In this document: positions 54,657-64,000 of the stretch, one piece after another | Numbering within the stretch: the first letter of the stretch is position 1 | Layout of the letters: every line of letters starts with the position of its first letter | DNA from: Heloderma charlesbogerti | Lineage: Eukaryota > Chordata > Lepidosauria > Squamata > Helodermatidae | Length of the DNA: 64,000 bases | Assembly: GCA_026122225.1 (NCBI GenBank) | Contig: JANEZZ010002704.1 | Span: forward strand, 558,001-622,000 | Reading direction: 5' to 3' | The notes under the pieces: generated by a model | The model's input: only the letters and a program-made list of their open reading frames with translations | What the model was told of the DNA's origin: nothing | Databases searched by the model: none | Translations under genes and position numbers: made by a program

Positions 54657-54970
54657 TCGCCAAAAAGGCAAACAAAAGAAGACAAAGCTTTGCATAATGT
54701 TTGCATATGCTAATTTATATGTACAGATGCAAATTTAGAAATAATTCTAATTTAAATAGAAATACAGTACATCTCACCATAGCGTGGAAGACTGTGACCA
54801 AGCGACCTGTGTGCCTGCCTGTTCAGCCTGCTGTCCAGTGCTCACTGCTGATGGGCAACAGTTCGTATGGTTCATTATCTTTAGGCCAGACTTGGCCTGG
54901 ATAGTCCTTTAGACAGAGGACACCTTCAAATAGAGGACTATCCTCTGGAATAGAGGACACCTGGCCACTG
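54657..54970 (+). repeat. Unclassified interspersed repeat, family X, copy 4
   Basis: Uninterrupted. AACAAAAGAAGACAAAGC, ATAATGTTTGCATATGC, AGCGTGGAAGACTGTGACC, CTGTGTGCCTGCCTGTTCAG, TTCATTATCTTTAGG, then AATAGAGGACTATCC and AGAGGACACCTGGCCAC. Confidence 0.7.
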
Positions 54971-55309
54971 GGTTTCTGGGATCACCAGTGGCGCCATTGC
55001 AAAAGCTGCAGCTCTGCTGATCAGGCAAGGGCCCAGGCCTGGCCAATCCAGAGACTAGGTTTTGCTGTTCACAAGGAGTCCCGTTTCACATGCATGCCTG
55101 TTCCGTTTTGCACTTGAAGAGGGCTTTGAGGCATGCCCACATGCACCCTTTCAAAATATATTCCAATGTACTTTAGAAATGGCACTATAGATGCGTATTT
55201 TGTTTTTCAGGATCTGTGCCTTAGCACAAAATATATTATACATAGTGTACCTGTGAGATAGTTATTTGGCTGCGGTTACATCATGAACTTCGAGCTTTTT
55301 TACACAAGG

Positions 55310-55665
55310 TTGTTAATCTGCAGAATCTACTTTCAGTTTGTCACAGAACTGAGATCCGAGCACAACACAAAGAGCATTTCCTTTCTTGCTTTTCTGCTGC
55401 ATAACCTCTAGGTGGCACTGTGGTATGGTGGAATAATTTAATGACACATGTGGAAAAGGTATTTTCTTTTGCTTTTACAAACAATACCACATTTTTGCCT
55501 GCTTTAAAAAAAAATCACCAAAAGTGTTGTTTAAAAACAGAAGTGAAACTGGGGGGGGGGGGGGATGACGTTGTCTAAGGAACCTGTAAACAACTGTGAG
55601 TAGGAGAATGATGAGTGCATAAGCAAAGTATTTATGTTCTACATAAATGCTTTGTGTAGAAAAGC
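55310..55665 (-). repeat. Unclassified interspersed repeat, family Y, copy 3
   Basis: Inverse of 160-480: GTTAATCTGCAGAATCTACT, CTGAGATCCGAGCACAACAC, then GGAACCTGTAAACAACTGTG and AAATGCTTTGTGTAGAA. A G-run lies at 55550-55564. Confidence 0.55.
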
Positions 55666-55965
55666 TCTTCATGGCCAAGGAGTAGTTTGAACCCAGGGGG
55701 CTGTTTCCACGACAACGGAAGGAGAAGTGAATGGAGGAGTACTGGATGTTTTTTAAAGGAATCAGCTTTGCTGGGCTTTGGTCCATGCAGGGCTCCACGA
55801 GCTAGTGCTCCGTACCAGGAAAAATTGCTTCACAGAACATATTTCCAGGTGGGGGTGGGGGTTGGAGTGAATGTCATCTGACTGGCAGGGGCTGCTCAGC
55901 CTATAGGAGAGGCTTCCCCTTCCCCCAGGCTCTTCCCCCTTTCTCTTTTCCCCTGAAGCTCCAGT

Positions 55966-56262
55966 AAAAGGTAAAGGTGTCCCCAACCAGTCATGTCTGA
56001 CTCTAGGGTGCGGTGCTCATCCCCGTTTCTAACCCGAAGAGCCAGCGCTGTCCAAAGACGCTTCCGTGGTCATGTGGCCGGCATGACTGAACACCGAGGT
56101 GCACGGAACACTGTTACCTTTCCCGCCGAGGCGGTACCTATTTATCTACTTGCAATTTCTTGCTTTCGAACTGCTAGGTTGGCAGAAGCTGGGACTGAAG
56201 ACAGGAGCTCACTCCGTCACGCAGCACTCGGGTCTCGAACTGCTGTCCTGCTGACCTTTCAG
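55966..56262 (-). mobile_element. Sauria-type SINE, copy 2 (5'-truncated)
   Basis: On the minus strand it has the body GTACCGCCTCGGCGGGAAAG and the tail AGAGTCAGACATGACT (55989-56004), followed by ACCTTTACC. The tRNA-like head is cut short, ending near CAGCAGTTCGAGACCCGAG. Confidence 0.82.
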
Positions 56263-56900
56263 AAAGATGCACCTGCATTTCAGGAACAAGCCTCACTGAC
56301 CACAATGGGAGTTACTTCTGAGCAGACACACATATGTTTGTGCTGGGAAATGGGAAACACTTTTTGTCTCAATAAAAATCACTCCTCCTCTCTCTCCCCT
56401 CCCTGCACCTGCATTAAGTACTTTCTTAAAGCGACAATAATTAAAAGAACAGAGTGTTCTCCCTGCTGAACAACTTGTTCTCTCTCTATCCCCCAACCCG
56501 CCCCACGCATTACTTACTTGGTTAAATAATCAGTAGAGGGGGGAACACCATGTTCTAGCTGCCATGCTGGATCAATTGAAGCTTCAACATTAAGGCTTCT
56601 AAATGACTTATTTTGATTCACGGGAATCTCGGCGACTCCCTGGAGTGCACATTTTGGGGACAAGCTTCATTGAGCACAATGGGAGCTACTTCGGAGTAGA
56701 CACATAGATGCTTGTGCTGGGAAAGATGGGGGCGGGGAGGATTCTGCCCTCTTTCTAACCCGATGCTGCGCAGGATCCCTATAACAAAGTTGTGGCTGCT
56801 GGATGGCTGCGACATCATATATCCCGCACGACCTCCAAATGCAGCCAGCTCGGAGTAAATCGCTCCTGGAGACACCCCCCAGGTTTCCCACAGCCACCTT
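56263..56900. repeat. Complex palindromic-family repeat, copy 2
   Basis: The ACAATGGGAG(T/C)TACTTC block occurs at 56303 and 56679, in the same orientation here. TTGAAGCTTCAACATTAAGG and TTTTGATTCACGGGAATCTC are the inverse of 18530-18600. GGAGTAAATCGCTCCTGGAG is the inverse of 17868-17895. Confidence 0.6.
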
Positions 56901-57156
56901 CAACAACTACATTTACGGCACCGCATCCTTTAAAGCAAGCATGTTATTTCATGGCATGTGTCAGTCTACCGGTGACTCCCGACACAGAAGACAATCTTTT
57001 GCTGAAAAAATTCTGCAGACTTTTTTCTTTATCCCCTGAAGAAGGCCTGAAACAAGAAACAAGGCCAAAACACTTTGGGCTTCTTATAATAAATTCTATC
57101 TTGCATGCTGAGAGCCCGTTTCTCTTCTTTGTGATCTACTTTGGATGCTCACCTCC

Positions 57157-57780
57157 TTCTGTTTTCATGGGCACACATAGCTTAGTTACATCCCGTTTGG
57201 ACTACTGTAATGCGTTCTACATGGGGCTGCCTTCAAAAACTGTTCAGAAACTTAAGCTGGTCCAGAATGCTGCTGCCAGATGGTTAACCAGGGCTGGTTA
57301 CAGGAAACATGTGACTCCCTTGTTACAATAGCTTCACTAGCTACCGGGCAGTCTGTTTCCGGGCAGAATTCAAAGTGCTGGTTATAAACTATATATTCTC
57401 CCATATGTGCATGTCTGGTTCTTAAGGCCCTCTGGAGAAGCCTTTCTTTCGAGACTGCCACCTTCTGAGGTGCATTTGGTAGCAATATGGAAGAGGGCCT
57501 TCTTGGTGACCGCTCCCTGGCTGTGGAACTCCCTGCCGAGGGAACTTAAGTTTGCTCCCACTCTGCTCTTCTTCCACCAGCAGGCAAAATCCACTTTATT
57601 CAAGTGGGCCTTTGGTGTGTAAGCAGGTCTGCTGGGTTGTAGGCTGTTTTTACTCTGTTGTCGTTGTGCTTTTAATTGTGCTTAATGTATTGTTTTATTA
57701 TAGTTTTTATCAAGTTTTGTTAGTGATTGTAAGCCACCTTGAATACCATTTTTGTTAGAAAGGCGGGTTACAAGTCAAAT
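57157..57780 (+). mobile_element. L2-type LINE 3' end, with C-terminal RT-downstream coding remnant
   Basis: Translated pieces read TSRLDYCNAFYMGLPSKT, KLVQNAAARWLTRAGYRKHV and, in another frame, WLWNSLPRELKFAPTL. This is the recognisable order of the L2-clade C-terminus. At least one frame change and stops after VTPLLQ separate them. It ends in a short T-rich UTR, TTGTAAGCCACCTTGAATAC and (AAAT)n. Confidence 0.8.
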
Positions 57781-58314
57781 AAATAAATAATTTTAATTTT
57801 AATGTTCCATACCAAAAGCCCAAAGCTTTCAGCCTGCAAGTGAAACTGTGCTTCTGCTTCAGCACTCAGAGGAATTTCCTGAAAACCTCAAAGGCATAAG
57901 TGCCCCCTAATTAGAAAACACAAATCATATATACTAAACATTATGTGACCTGGGGTAAAATATATGTATTATTTTAATTTTTAAAAATACTTTTGCAAAT
58001 GATGGCAAAATATAAAAGAAATGCAACACTTGATTGATGTGATGATGAAAGCTTCTTTATTGTCCCAGCAAGATATGAAATATCCAATATGTAGAGTTTG
58101 AGCAAGCTTCAAAAAGATTAATGTTGCAAAAAAGGTGTTAAAACAGAGGGGAAAAATGCCAAATTGTGCCTGCATTAAAAGATTCCACAAATCTTTTCAT
58201 TCTGAAATTACTTTGGCAAGTAATTTTGTGGATCAAAGCTGCATTCCACATATGTTCCTCTATTAATGAGGTGCTTGGAGTATAATTACTCATACCTTTT
58301 TCCTCTAGTAACAG
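57781..58314. other. Intronic stretch before the second LIM exon
   Basis: AT-rich and repeat-poor; it ends in the polypyrimidine tract CATACCTTTTTCCTCTAG followed by TAACAG. Confidence 0.4.
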
Positions 58315-58409
58315 CTGAGCGGAAGCGTTCTCTAGGCAAAGACTAGCATCCCCTTTGTCTGAAGTGCTACCACTGCAAACGGCAGCTCAGTTCCGGCCAG
58401 CACGCCAAG
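58315..58409 (+). pseudogene. CRIP-family LIM domain gene, exon with second zinc-binding half, nonsense in conserved Trp
   Basis: After acceptor TCTAGTAACAG (ending 58314) the frame set by the exon at 37250 reads AERKRSLGKD, stop (TAG, 58344-58346), HPLCLKCYHCKRQLSSGQHAK, then a donor-like AAG|GTAGGG. H-x2-C-x2-C-x2-C is the LIM centre, and from the second Cys of CPMC to this His there are exactly 17 residues, the canonical spacing. The exon ends after the GxHA block, which is where I recall CRIP exon 2 ending. The stop replaces the Trp directly before His, a near-invariant LIM residue; TGG-to-TAG is one transition. The rest of the domain (the GKPYC-type half) was not found before 61.2 kb and may lie outside the window. 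The multi-exon layout argues against a processed copy. Confidence 0.65.
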
Positions 58410-58910
58410 GTAGGGAACAAACCATCGCCCCCATCTGTCTGCTTCCGTAACTTCTTACACCCTGACAGCAATCTGTCTTTCCTGATGGAGGACGCCGCTT
58501 TCAATGGCCTGCCTGGGATCCGGTTGCCAGACACCCAAGGCTGCTTAGAAGTGCTTTAATGCGATGGCTGGAAAGAGGAGGAGGAGGAGGAGGAACTGAT
58601 AGGAGTACACACAGGTTACAGCTGCCTTGAAACTAGTAAAATCAATGCTGTCACAATGAAGGGGTGTGTGTGTGTGTAGAGGGAAGATCTGAATACTGCA
58701 AAGACCGCAAGTTTGTGTGTGCATGTGTGCACACTTGCATCTCTATATACAGAGCCATGATGCATTCCAGCCCAGGGTCTCTATCAATTTTGGGCCGGCC
58801 ACAGAGAATCAAGGTGGCGGGTGAATTTTGTCCTCTTCTGCACTTTTATAGGAGTCACTCAGGAACACCATAGGGGTGGAGTTGATGTTTGCCCCTTGTC
58901 CCCTTCCTCT
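58410..58910. other. Unassigned stretch with simple repeats
   Basis: (GGA)n at 58574-58595 and (TG)n at 58664-58678. The LIM frame stays open for about 50 codons past the donor (to TAA at 58558-58560), but those residues lack LIM features. Confidence 0.35.
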
Positions 58911-58911
58911 A

Positions 58912-59490
58912 GTGCAAAAGTGCAGAACTTCAGGCCTGGGGGCCAGATCTCACGAGGGGCCAGATCTCAGTGTGATAGAGCACCTGCTTTGCATGCAAAA
59001 GGTCCCAGGTTCGAACTCGGGCTTCTCCAGGTTGGGCGAGGAAAGAATCCTGCCTGAAACCCTGGAGAGCCGCTGCCAGTCAGCATCGACAATACTGGGC
59101 TACGTGGACCAATGGTCTGACTCAATATAAGGCAGCTTTCTATGTTTCTATGTTCTTAGCCCTCCTAGGGCCCCAGTCCAGCCCCCAGATGTCCCCCCCC
59201 GTTCCTCCTTTCCCTCAGCCACCAATCATTTGGTGGTTTCCTGGCTTTTGCGCAGTTTTTCCCCCATTCTAAAAGGTTGAAATGCCTCTCCTCAGGTCTG
59301 CTCACTGGCAGTACGAGTTATGAGCTAAAATATGCTGGTATTTTGGCCCCACCCCTTTGGCCGGTGGCCCCACCTCTTTAGCCTTTGGCCCTACCCATCA
59401 CTGGAATGTGGAGGCCCCCAAGAGCTACAAGAAATGGAATTTAGCCTGTGGGCTGAAGGAGATTCCACACCATTGCTCGAGTAGCTTGAT
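58912..59490 (-). mobile_element. hAT-like element, family C, interrupted by a SINE
   Basis: The left end, AAAAGTGCAGAACTTCAGGC, lies before the SINE at 58968-59155. The remainder (CCTCTCCTCAGGTCTGCTCA, ATGAGCTAAAATATGCTGG, TTTGGCCCTACCCATCACTG) follows after it, inverse to 1114-1502. Confidence 0.6.
58968..59155 (+). mobile_element. tRNA-Ala-like SINE
   Basis: The head GTGATAGAGCACCTGCTTTG is followed by CATGCAAAAGGTCCC, placing a TGC anticodon-like triplet, then GGTTCGAACTCGGGC as B box. The body is CCCTGGAGAGCCGCTGCCAG and the tail GTCTGACTCAATATAAGGCA. A tRNA-derived SINE, not a tRNA gene, because the 3' acceptor arm is replaced by SINE body. Confidence 0.8.
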
Positions 59491-60940
59491 GAGGATCAAG
59501 CATTGCTCCCTCTTCAGTGTGTCCCAGATTGCATCTGGTCGACTTTGCCTCATGGAATTCAACAAGAGCTATTGAGAACTGAAGCAGCCCCCATCTGCCT
59601 AGCCCCACCTCTTCATTTGAATGGCTCCGCCCCAGACGCATGTTTCTTAATGATGCCAGAGTGTGATGCTGAGTTGTGACAGAACGCTTTTACGTATGCA
59701 GAAGCTAGCTGAAGGCTCGCCAAGTCTGACTGGCAGAGGATGAGTTAGGAATAGAGAGTGCCAGTTCCTTAGCAAGCGCCTTTGTCTTAAGAAATCACCC
59801 CAGCAGATTCCAAGAGGATGCTGTGGGCACTGAGAAAAGCTGAAAACCCATAGCATTGGCTACAGCAGCAGTGAACGAAAAGCGTAGATGGACTGAATTC
59901 AGATGGCTTGGTGCCTGCAAGATTGGCTTTTGCAGCACTTAAATCCTTAACATCTACGATTTAAATTATCCTGCTGGGATGGAGGCATAGTAATTGCAGT
60001 TGATCCAAGCAGGTGATAATATTATGTAGCTTTCAATGGAGCTAAGTTGGAGGCATCCGTGTAGACATTTTTGTTCAGCAATAAAAAGATTATCCCCATC
60101 ACTCGAAGTCAGGAAAGAGCCCAGAAACTTTATTATTCTGTTTCAGGAAGGGGAACTGTGAAGTGCTGGCTTCTTGTGTCGGATAATGGGAAAGGAGAAT
60201 CAATTCCAATATGCTTCTTTCAAAGGAAACTCAAAGCAAGAGAATTCAGTTTTCCAACACTATAAAGTGGTTTCCCTAAGAATGTCTGATCCAGTTTGCA
60301 GCATTAAATCACGTTTTATTCATGGGTCGTATGAAAAATTCATAGTATATGGAACAGCCCTAATACTTGCACAACACGTGGTGCAACAAAGGGGTGGGGG
60401 GAAATGCTAACATTTCAGTCACATTTGAAATTCTTGGGGGGAATCAAACTACACTGACTGAGCATAAAAATGTACCACTGGAGGACCATTTCCCGAGATT
60501 TACCAATTACAGTACCACCACCAATTTCTTTTCTACCCCAGAGAACTAGGGGTATATTTAAGAATATTTCCCTAGTATGTCTGATCTAAGTGGCACAAGT
60601 CTGTTTAGGAAGGTGTGAAGATGCACAAAAGGCATTAAATGATTCTCTTTAGTACAGGCTTTTATTACAGTATATATTTATACAGGTAGTCTGGGATTTG
60701 GTAAGCAATGGGTGGGATTTCAGAGAGACCCATGCAGGCACCTAAGGAGTGTTTATGCATGCACTGGACTTAGCTGATTTTGCTTCAGCTGCAGCCCTTT
60801 GTACTGTCTTGGTTGCTGCACTGGAGCATTCCCCGTGAGTTACTCTGGGGAAATTGCTCCTCTGAAGGTGCTATTTGCATAGGGAGAAAATCCTCCACCC
60901 CAGCTTCTATTATCCTGATAATTATTGCACACACAGAGAC
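59491..60940. other. Unassigned stretch
   Basis: A good acceptor-like TTATTATTCTGTTTCAG ends at 60146, and a frame after it stays open to TAA at 60263-60265, but no domain is seen. No repeat family was recognised. Confidence 0.3.
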
Positions 60941-60944
60941 CTGG

Positions 60945-61262
60945 TTTGCACGATTGCGGGGTGGTTAATAAGCCCCATTGGCTAGTTACTTCCCCTGTGC
61001 ATGCTGGTTGCGTGCCACCCGATTTACAGAATTATCCTCACTGGGCGTGGCTTGTGATGACATCCAAACCCAGCAAGGGTGGCTGGCTGGGGTGGTTAAC
61101 AAACCACCCAGAACCCTACAACAGACCATGGGTTCTGTATGATTTGTTAACCACCTCAACAACCCACCTTGCTGAGTTTGGATATCACGACAAGTCTGCC
61201 TGTCAAGGGTAGTTATGTAAACCGGGCCAGCACTCAACCAGCATGTGCAGGTGGTTAGCAAG
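60945..61262. mobile_element. Foldback element with TAACAAGCCACC motifs, copy 2
   Basis: GGTGGTTAACAAACCACCCA faces TTTGTTAACCACCTC around CCCTACAACAGACCATGGGT; GGGTAGTTATGTAAACCGGG corresponds to GGGTAATTATGGAAATGGCC in copy 1. It abuts the BovB 3' end at 61266. Confidence 0.6.
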
Positions 61263-61271
61263 CTTTGTTGT

Positions 61272-62198
61272 TCAGTCGTTCAGTCGTGTCTGACTCTTCG
61301 TGACCCCATGGACCATAGCACGCCAGGCCTTCCTGTCCTGCGCTCTCTCCTGGAGTGTGCTCAAGTCCATATTCATTGCATCGGTGATGCTATCTAGCCA
61401 TCTCATCCTCTGCCGTCCCCTTCTCCTTTTGCCTTCAATCTTTCCCAGCATCAGGGTCTTTTCCAGGGAGTTTTCTCTTTGCATTAGGTGGCCAAAATAT
61501 TTGAGCTTCAGCTCCAGTATCTGTCCTTCCAATGAGCAGTCAGGGTTGATTTCCTTTAGGGTTGACTGATTTGACCTCCTTGCAGTCCAGAGGACTCGTA
61601 AGAGTCTTCTCCAGCACCACAGTTCGAAAGCATCAATTCTTCGGTGCTCAGCCTTCCTTATAGTCCAGCTCTCACAGCCATACATTGCTACTGGGAAAAC
61701 CATAGCTTTGATTATACGAACCTTTGTCGGCAAGGTGATGTCTCTGCTTCTTACTATGCTGTCTAGGTTTGCCATAGCTTTCCTCCCCAGGAGCAAGCGT
61801 CTTTTAATTTCATGGCTACAGTCACCGTCTGCGGTGATCTTGGAGCCCAAGAAAATAAAATCTGTCACTGCTTCCATTTTTTCCCCTTCTATATGCCAGG
61901 AAGTGATGGGGCCAGATGCCATGATCTTCGTTTTTTTAATGTTGAGGTTCAAACCAGCTTTTGTACTCTCCTCTTTCACCCTCAACAAGAGGCTCTTCAG
62001 ATCGTCTTCGCTTTCTGCCATTAGGGTGGTATTGTATGCATATCTGAGGTTGTTGATAATTCTCCCGGCAATCTTAATTCCGACCTGTGATTCATCCAAC
62101 CCGGTGTTTCTCATGATGTACTCTGCATATAAGTTAAATAAGCAGGGCGACAGTATGCAGCCTTGTCGTACTCCTTTCCCAATTTTGGAGTACCCCAC
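61272..62198 (-). pseudogene. BovB RT 3' half and C-terminal region (catalytic site destroyed)
   Basis: Frame of about 308 residues. Motif B (RQGCILSPCLFNLYAEYIM) is present, but motif C reads LRYAYNTTLM where BovB copy 1 has LRYADDTTLM: both catalytic aspartates are replaced (codons TAC AAT, at 62031-62036). After it come TDFIFLGSKITADGDC, YGCESWTIRKAEHRRIDAFE, LKYFGHLMQRENSLEKTLML and the terminal WRAMVHGVTKSQTRLND. The C-terminal region itself is intact. The first residue shown is not a true start; the frame continues from 62217 with a stop and a deletion between. Confidence 0.88.
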
Positions 62199-62216
62199 TT
62201 GTACTTCCGGTAGTTC

Positions 62217-63116
62217 TCAGTTCACATACTGCTGAAGCCTAGCTTGTAGGATTTTGAGCATAACCTTGCTTGCATGTGAAATGAGCGCAATTGTACGGTA
62301 GTTTGAACACTCTTTGGCGTTGCCCTTCTTTGGAATTGGAATGTAAACTGACCCTTTCCAGTCTTGTGGCCATTGTTGAGTGTTCCAAATTTGTTGGCAT
62401 ATTGAGTGCAGCACTTTAACAGCATCATCTTTTAGGATCTTAAATAGCTCAGCTGGAATACTGTCATCTCCGCTAGCTTTGTTGTTAGTAATGCTTCCTA
62501 AGGCCCACTTGACTTCACTCTCTAGGATGTCCGGCTCAAGTTCAGTGACCGCACTATCATGGCTATCAGGGACATTAAGATCTTTCCTGTATAGTTCTTC
62601 CGTGTATTCTTTCCACCTCTTCTTAATCTCATCTGCTTCTGTTAGGTCCCTGCCTTCTTGGTCCTTTATCATGCCCGTCTTTACACAAAACATTCCCTTG
62701 ATATCTCCGATTTTCTTGAAGAGATCTTTAGTCTTTCCCATTCTATTGTTTTCCTCGATTTCTTTGCATTGTTCATTTAAGAAGGCCTTCTTGTCTCTCC
62801 TTGCTATTCTCTGGAAATCTGCATTCAGTTGGATATATCTTCCCCTTTCTCCCTTGCTTTTCACTTTCCTTCTTTCCTCAGCTACTTGTAAAGCCTCATC
62901 AGACAGCCACTTGGCATTCTTGCATTTCTTTTTCTTTGGGATGGATTTCGTTGCTGCCTCCTGAACAATGTTACGGACCTCCGTCCATAGTTCCTCAGGC
63001 ACTCTGTCTATCAGGTCTAATCCCTTAAATCTATTCCTCACCTCCATTGTATATTCATAAGGGATATGATTTATGTCATACCTGAATGGTTTAGTGGTTT
63101 TCCCTACGTTCTTCAA
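62217..63116 (-). pseudogene. BovB linker and RT N-terminal half
   Basis: The frame runs through VRNRFKGLDLIDRVPEELW, RRDKKAFLNEQCKEIEENNR, RWKEYTEELYRKDLN, the RT entry block IPIPKKGNAKECSNYRTIAL and ILQARLQQYVN, where TGA (62217-62219) replaces Arg. Beyond the stop the same frame reads ELPEVQ and then jumps to VGYSKIGKGVRQGC: roughly 80 residues, including the motif A block FRKGRG...DYSKAFD seen in copy 1, are absent, without changing the frame. Confidence 0.88.
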
Positions 63117-63417
63117 TTTAAGCCGAAATTTTGCGATAAGAAGCTCATGATCTGAGCCACAGTCAACTCCAGGTCTTGTTTTTACTGACTGTATAGAGCT
63201 TGTCCATCTTTGGCTGCAAAGGACATAATCAATCTGATTTCGATATTGACCATCTGGTGATGTCCATGTGTAGAGTCGCCTCTTGTGCTGTTGGAAAAGA
63301 GTGTTTGCTATGATCAGCGTGTTCTCTTGGCAAAACTCTGTTAGCCTTTGTCCTGCTTCATCTTGTACACCAAGGCCATGCTTGCCTGTTATCCTGGTTA
63401 TTTCTTGACTTCCTACT

Positions 63418-63897
63418 TTAGCATTCCAATTCCCTATGATGAAGAGGACATCTTTTTTTTGGTGTTAGTTCTAGAAGGTGTTGTAGGTCTTCATAGAACC
63501 GATCAACCTCAGCTTCTTCGGCCTCAGTGGTTGGGGCATAGACTTGAATTACTGTGATGTTGAATGGTTTGCCTTGGATTCGTATTGAAATCATTCTATC
63601 GTTTTTGAGATTGTACCCCAGTACTGCTTTTCCTACCCTTTTGTTGACTATGAGTGGTACTCCATTTCTTCTAAAGGATTCTTGCCCACAGTAGTAGATA
63701 TGATGGTCACCTGAATTAAATTCGCCCATGCTTGTCCATTTTAGTTTGCTGATTCCCAAGATGTCGATGTTCAATCTTGCCATCTCATGTTTGACCACCT
63801 CCAGCTTACCTTGAGTCATTGATCTGACATTCCAGGTTCCTAAACAATATGGTTCTTTACAGCATCGGACTTTCTTTTCACCACCAGACACATCCAC
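63418..63897 (-). pseudogene. BovB endonuclease N-terminal part
   Basis: Contains LGTWNVRSMTQGKL, ISKLKWTSMGEFNSGDHH, YYCGQESFRRNGVP and IQVYAPTTEAEEAEVD, matching copy 1 block by block. A frame change occurs in an A-run (T-run at 63451-63458 on the plus strand) just before the GDWNAKV block, whose remnant HHRELEC is out of frame. The C-terminal endonuclease part therefore lies in another frame at 63117-63420. Confidence 0.85.
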
Positions 63898-64000
63898 AGC
63901 TGAGTGTCCTTTCAGCTTTGGCCCAGCTGCTTAACTCTTTCTGGCGCTAATTGAAAATTGCTCTTCCCCAGTATTTATATTGGACACCTTCCGACCTGAG

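Larger units (their letters stand above)
61266..64000 (-). mobile_element. BovB (RTE-clade) LINE, second copy, running off the right edge
   Basis: The 3' end is at the left: a GTTGTTCAGTCG-type tail and the tail motif AGTCGTGTCTGACTCT (61282-61297, inverse of AGAGTCAGACACGACT). Going right come the C-terminal region, a damaged RT, the linker and the endonuclease. The sequence is still within the 5' part of BovB at 64000. It is less decayed overall than the first copy but has lost RT function. Confidence 0.92.

Noticed and set aside
58410..58560. Read-through of the LIM frame past the donor for about 50 codons
   Set aside because: The residues lack the second Cys pair expected for a LIM domain, and a donor-like AAG|GTAGGG sits at the position I recall for the CRIP exon boundary.
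58975..59035. Possible tRNA-Ala gene
   Set aside because: An A/B-box-like region and TGC triplet are present, but the acceptor arm is not formed and SINE body follows directly.
60147..60265. Acceptor TTATTATTCTGTTTCAG followed by an open frame, considered as the third exon of the LIM gene
   Set aside because: In the phase required by the exon ending at 58409 it reads only four codons before TGA, and no GKPYC-type zinc half is present in any frame.
1..64000. CRISPR arrays, bacterial operons, riboswitches, phage attachment sites
   Set aside because: The content is clearly vertebrate; tandem or palindromic units here belong to eukaryotic transposons and microsatellites.

Overview
This window reads as non-coding nuclear DNA from a squamate reptile, most likely a lizard. 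The evidence is its repeat content: BovB (RTE-clade) LINEs, a Sauria-type SINE whose 3' tail matches the BovB tail, 5S-rRNA-derived SINEs, L2, L1 and Penelope-like relics, and many small hAT-like and foldback elements. There are no operons, no prokaryotic features and no long intact host ORF. The species cannot be named from the sequence.

Host gene content is sparse. The best case is a multi-exon plus-strand gene encoding a CRIP-family LIM domain. One exon (37250-37330) supplies the CxxC half and the next (58315-58409) supplies the H-x2-C-x2-C-x2-C half. Spliced in phase they give exact LIM spacing, and the junction falls where I recall it in vertebrate CRIP genes. The near-invariant Trp codon is TAG instead of TGG, so this is a pseudogene, a null allele or a base error. 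A phase-compatible upstream exon may lie at 23878-23965. Separately, 12826-12954 looks like a terminal coding exon with a hydrophobic C-terminal tail, gene unknown.

Layout: 0-5 kb holds decayed DNA elements. 5.16-9.28 kb is a nearly full BovB (+) interrupted by a 919-bp hAT-type element. 9.3-15.5 kb carries an unclassified repeat split by a Sauria SINE, a 5S SINE, the putative terminal exon, two more DNA elements and an L2 tail. 15.5-33 kb is a mosaic of palindromic elements, AT-rich repeats, SINEs and an L1 tail. 33.4-35.7 kb is a nested stack: two hAT elements inside a BovB tail inside an older repeat. 36.25-37.0 kb is another hAT copy carrying a minisatellite. 37-61 kb is the large intron and flank of the LIM gene, filled with MITEs, SINEs, L2 and Penelope-like debris. 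61.27-64.0 kb is a second BovB (-), running off the right edge, with part of its RT lost.

The most unusual structure is the hAT-type family: seven copies with TAGGGATG termini, six with both 8-bp target duplications. In the GC-rich subfamily the interior is a palindrome built of smaller perfect palindromes. These are non-autonomous; no hAT transposase is seen in the window.
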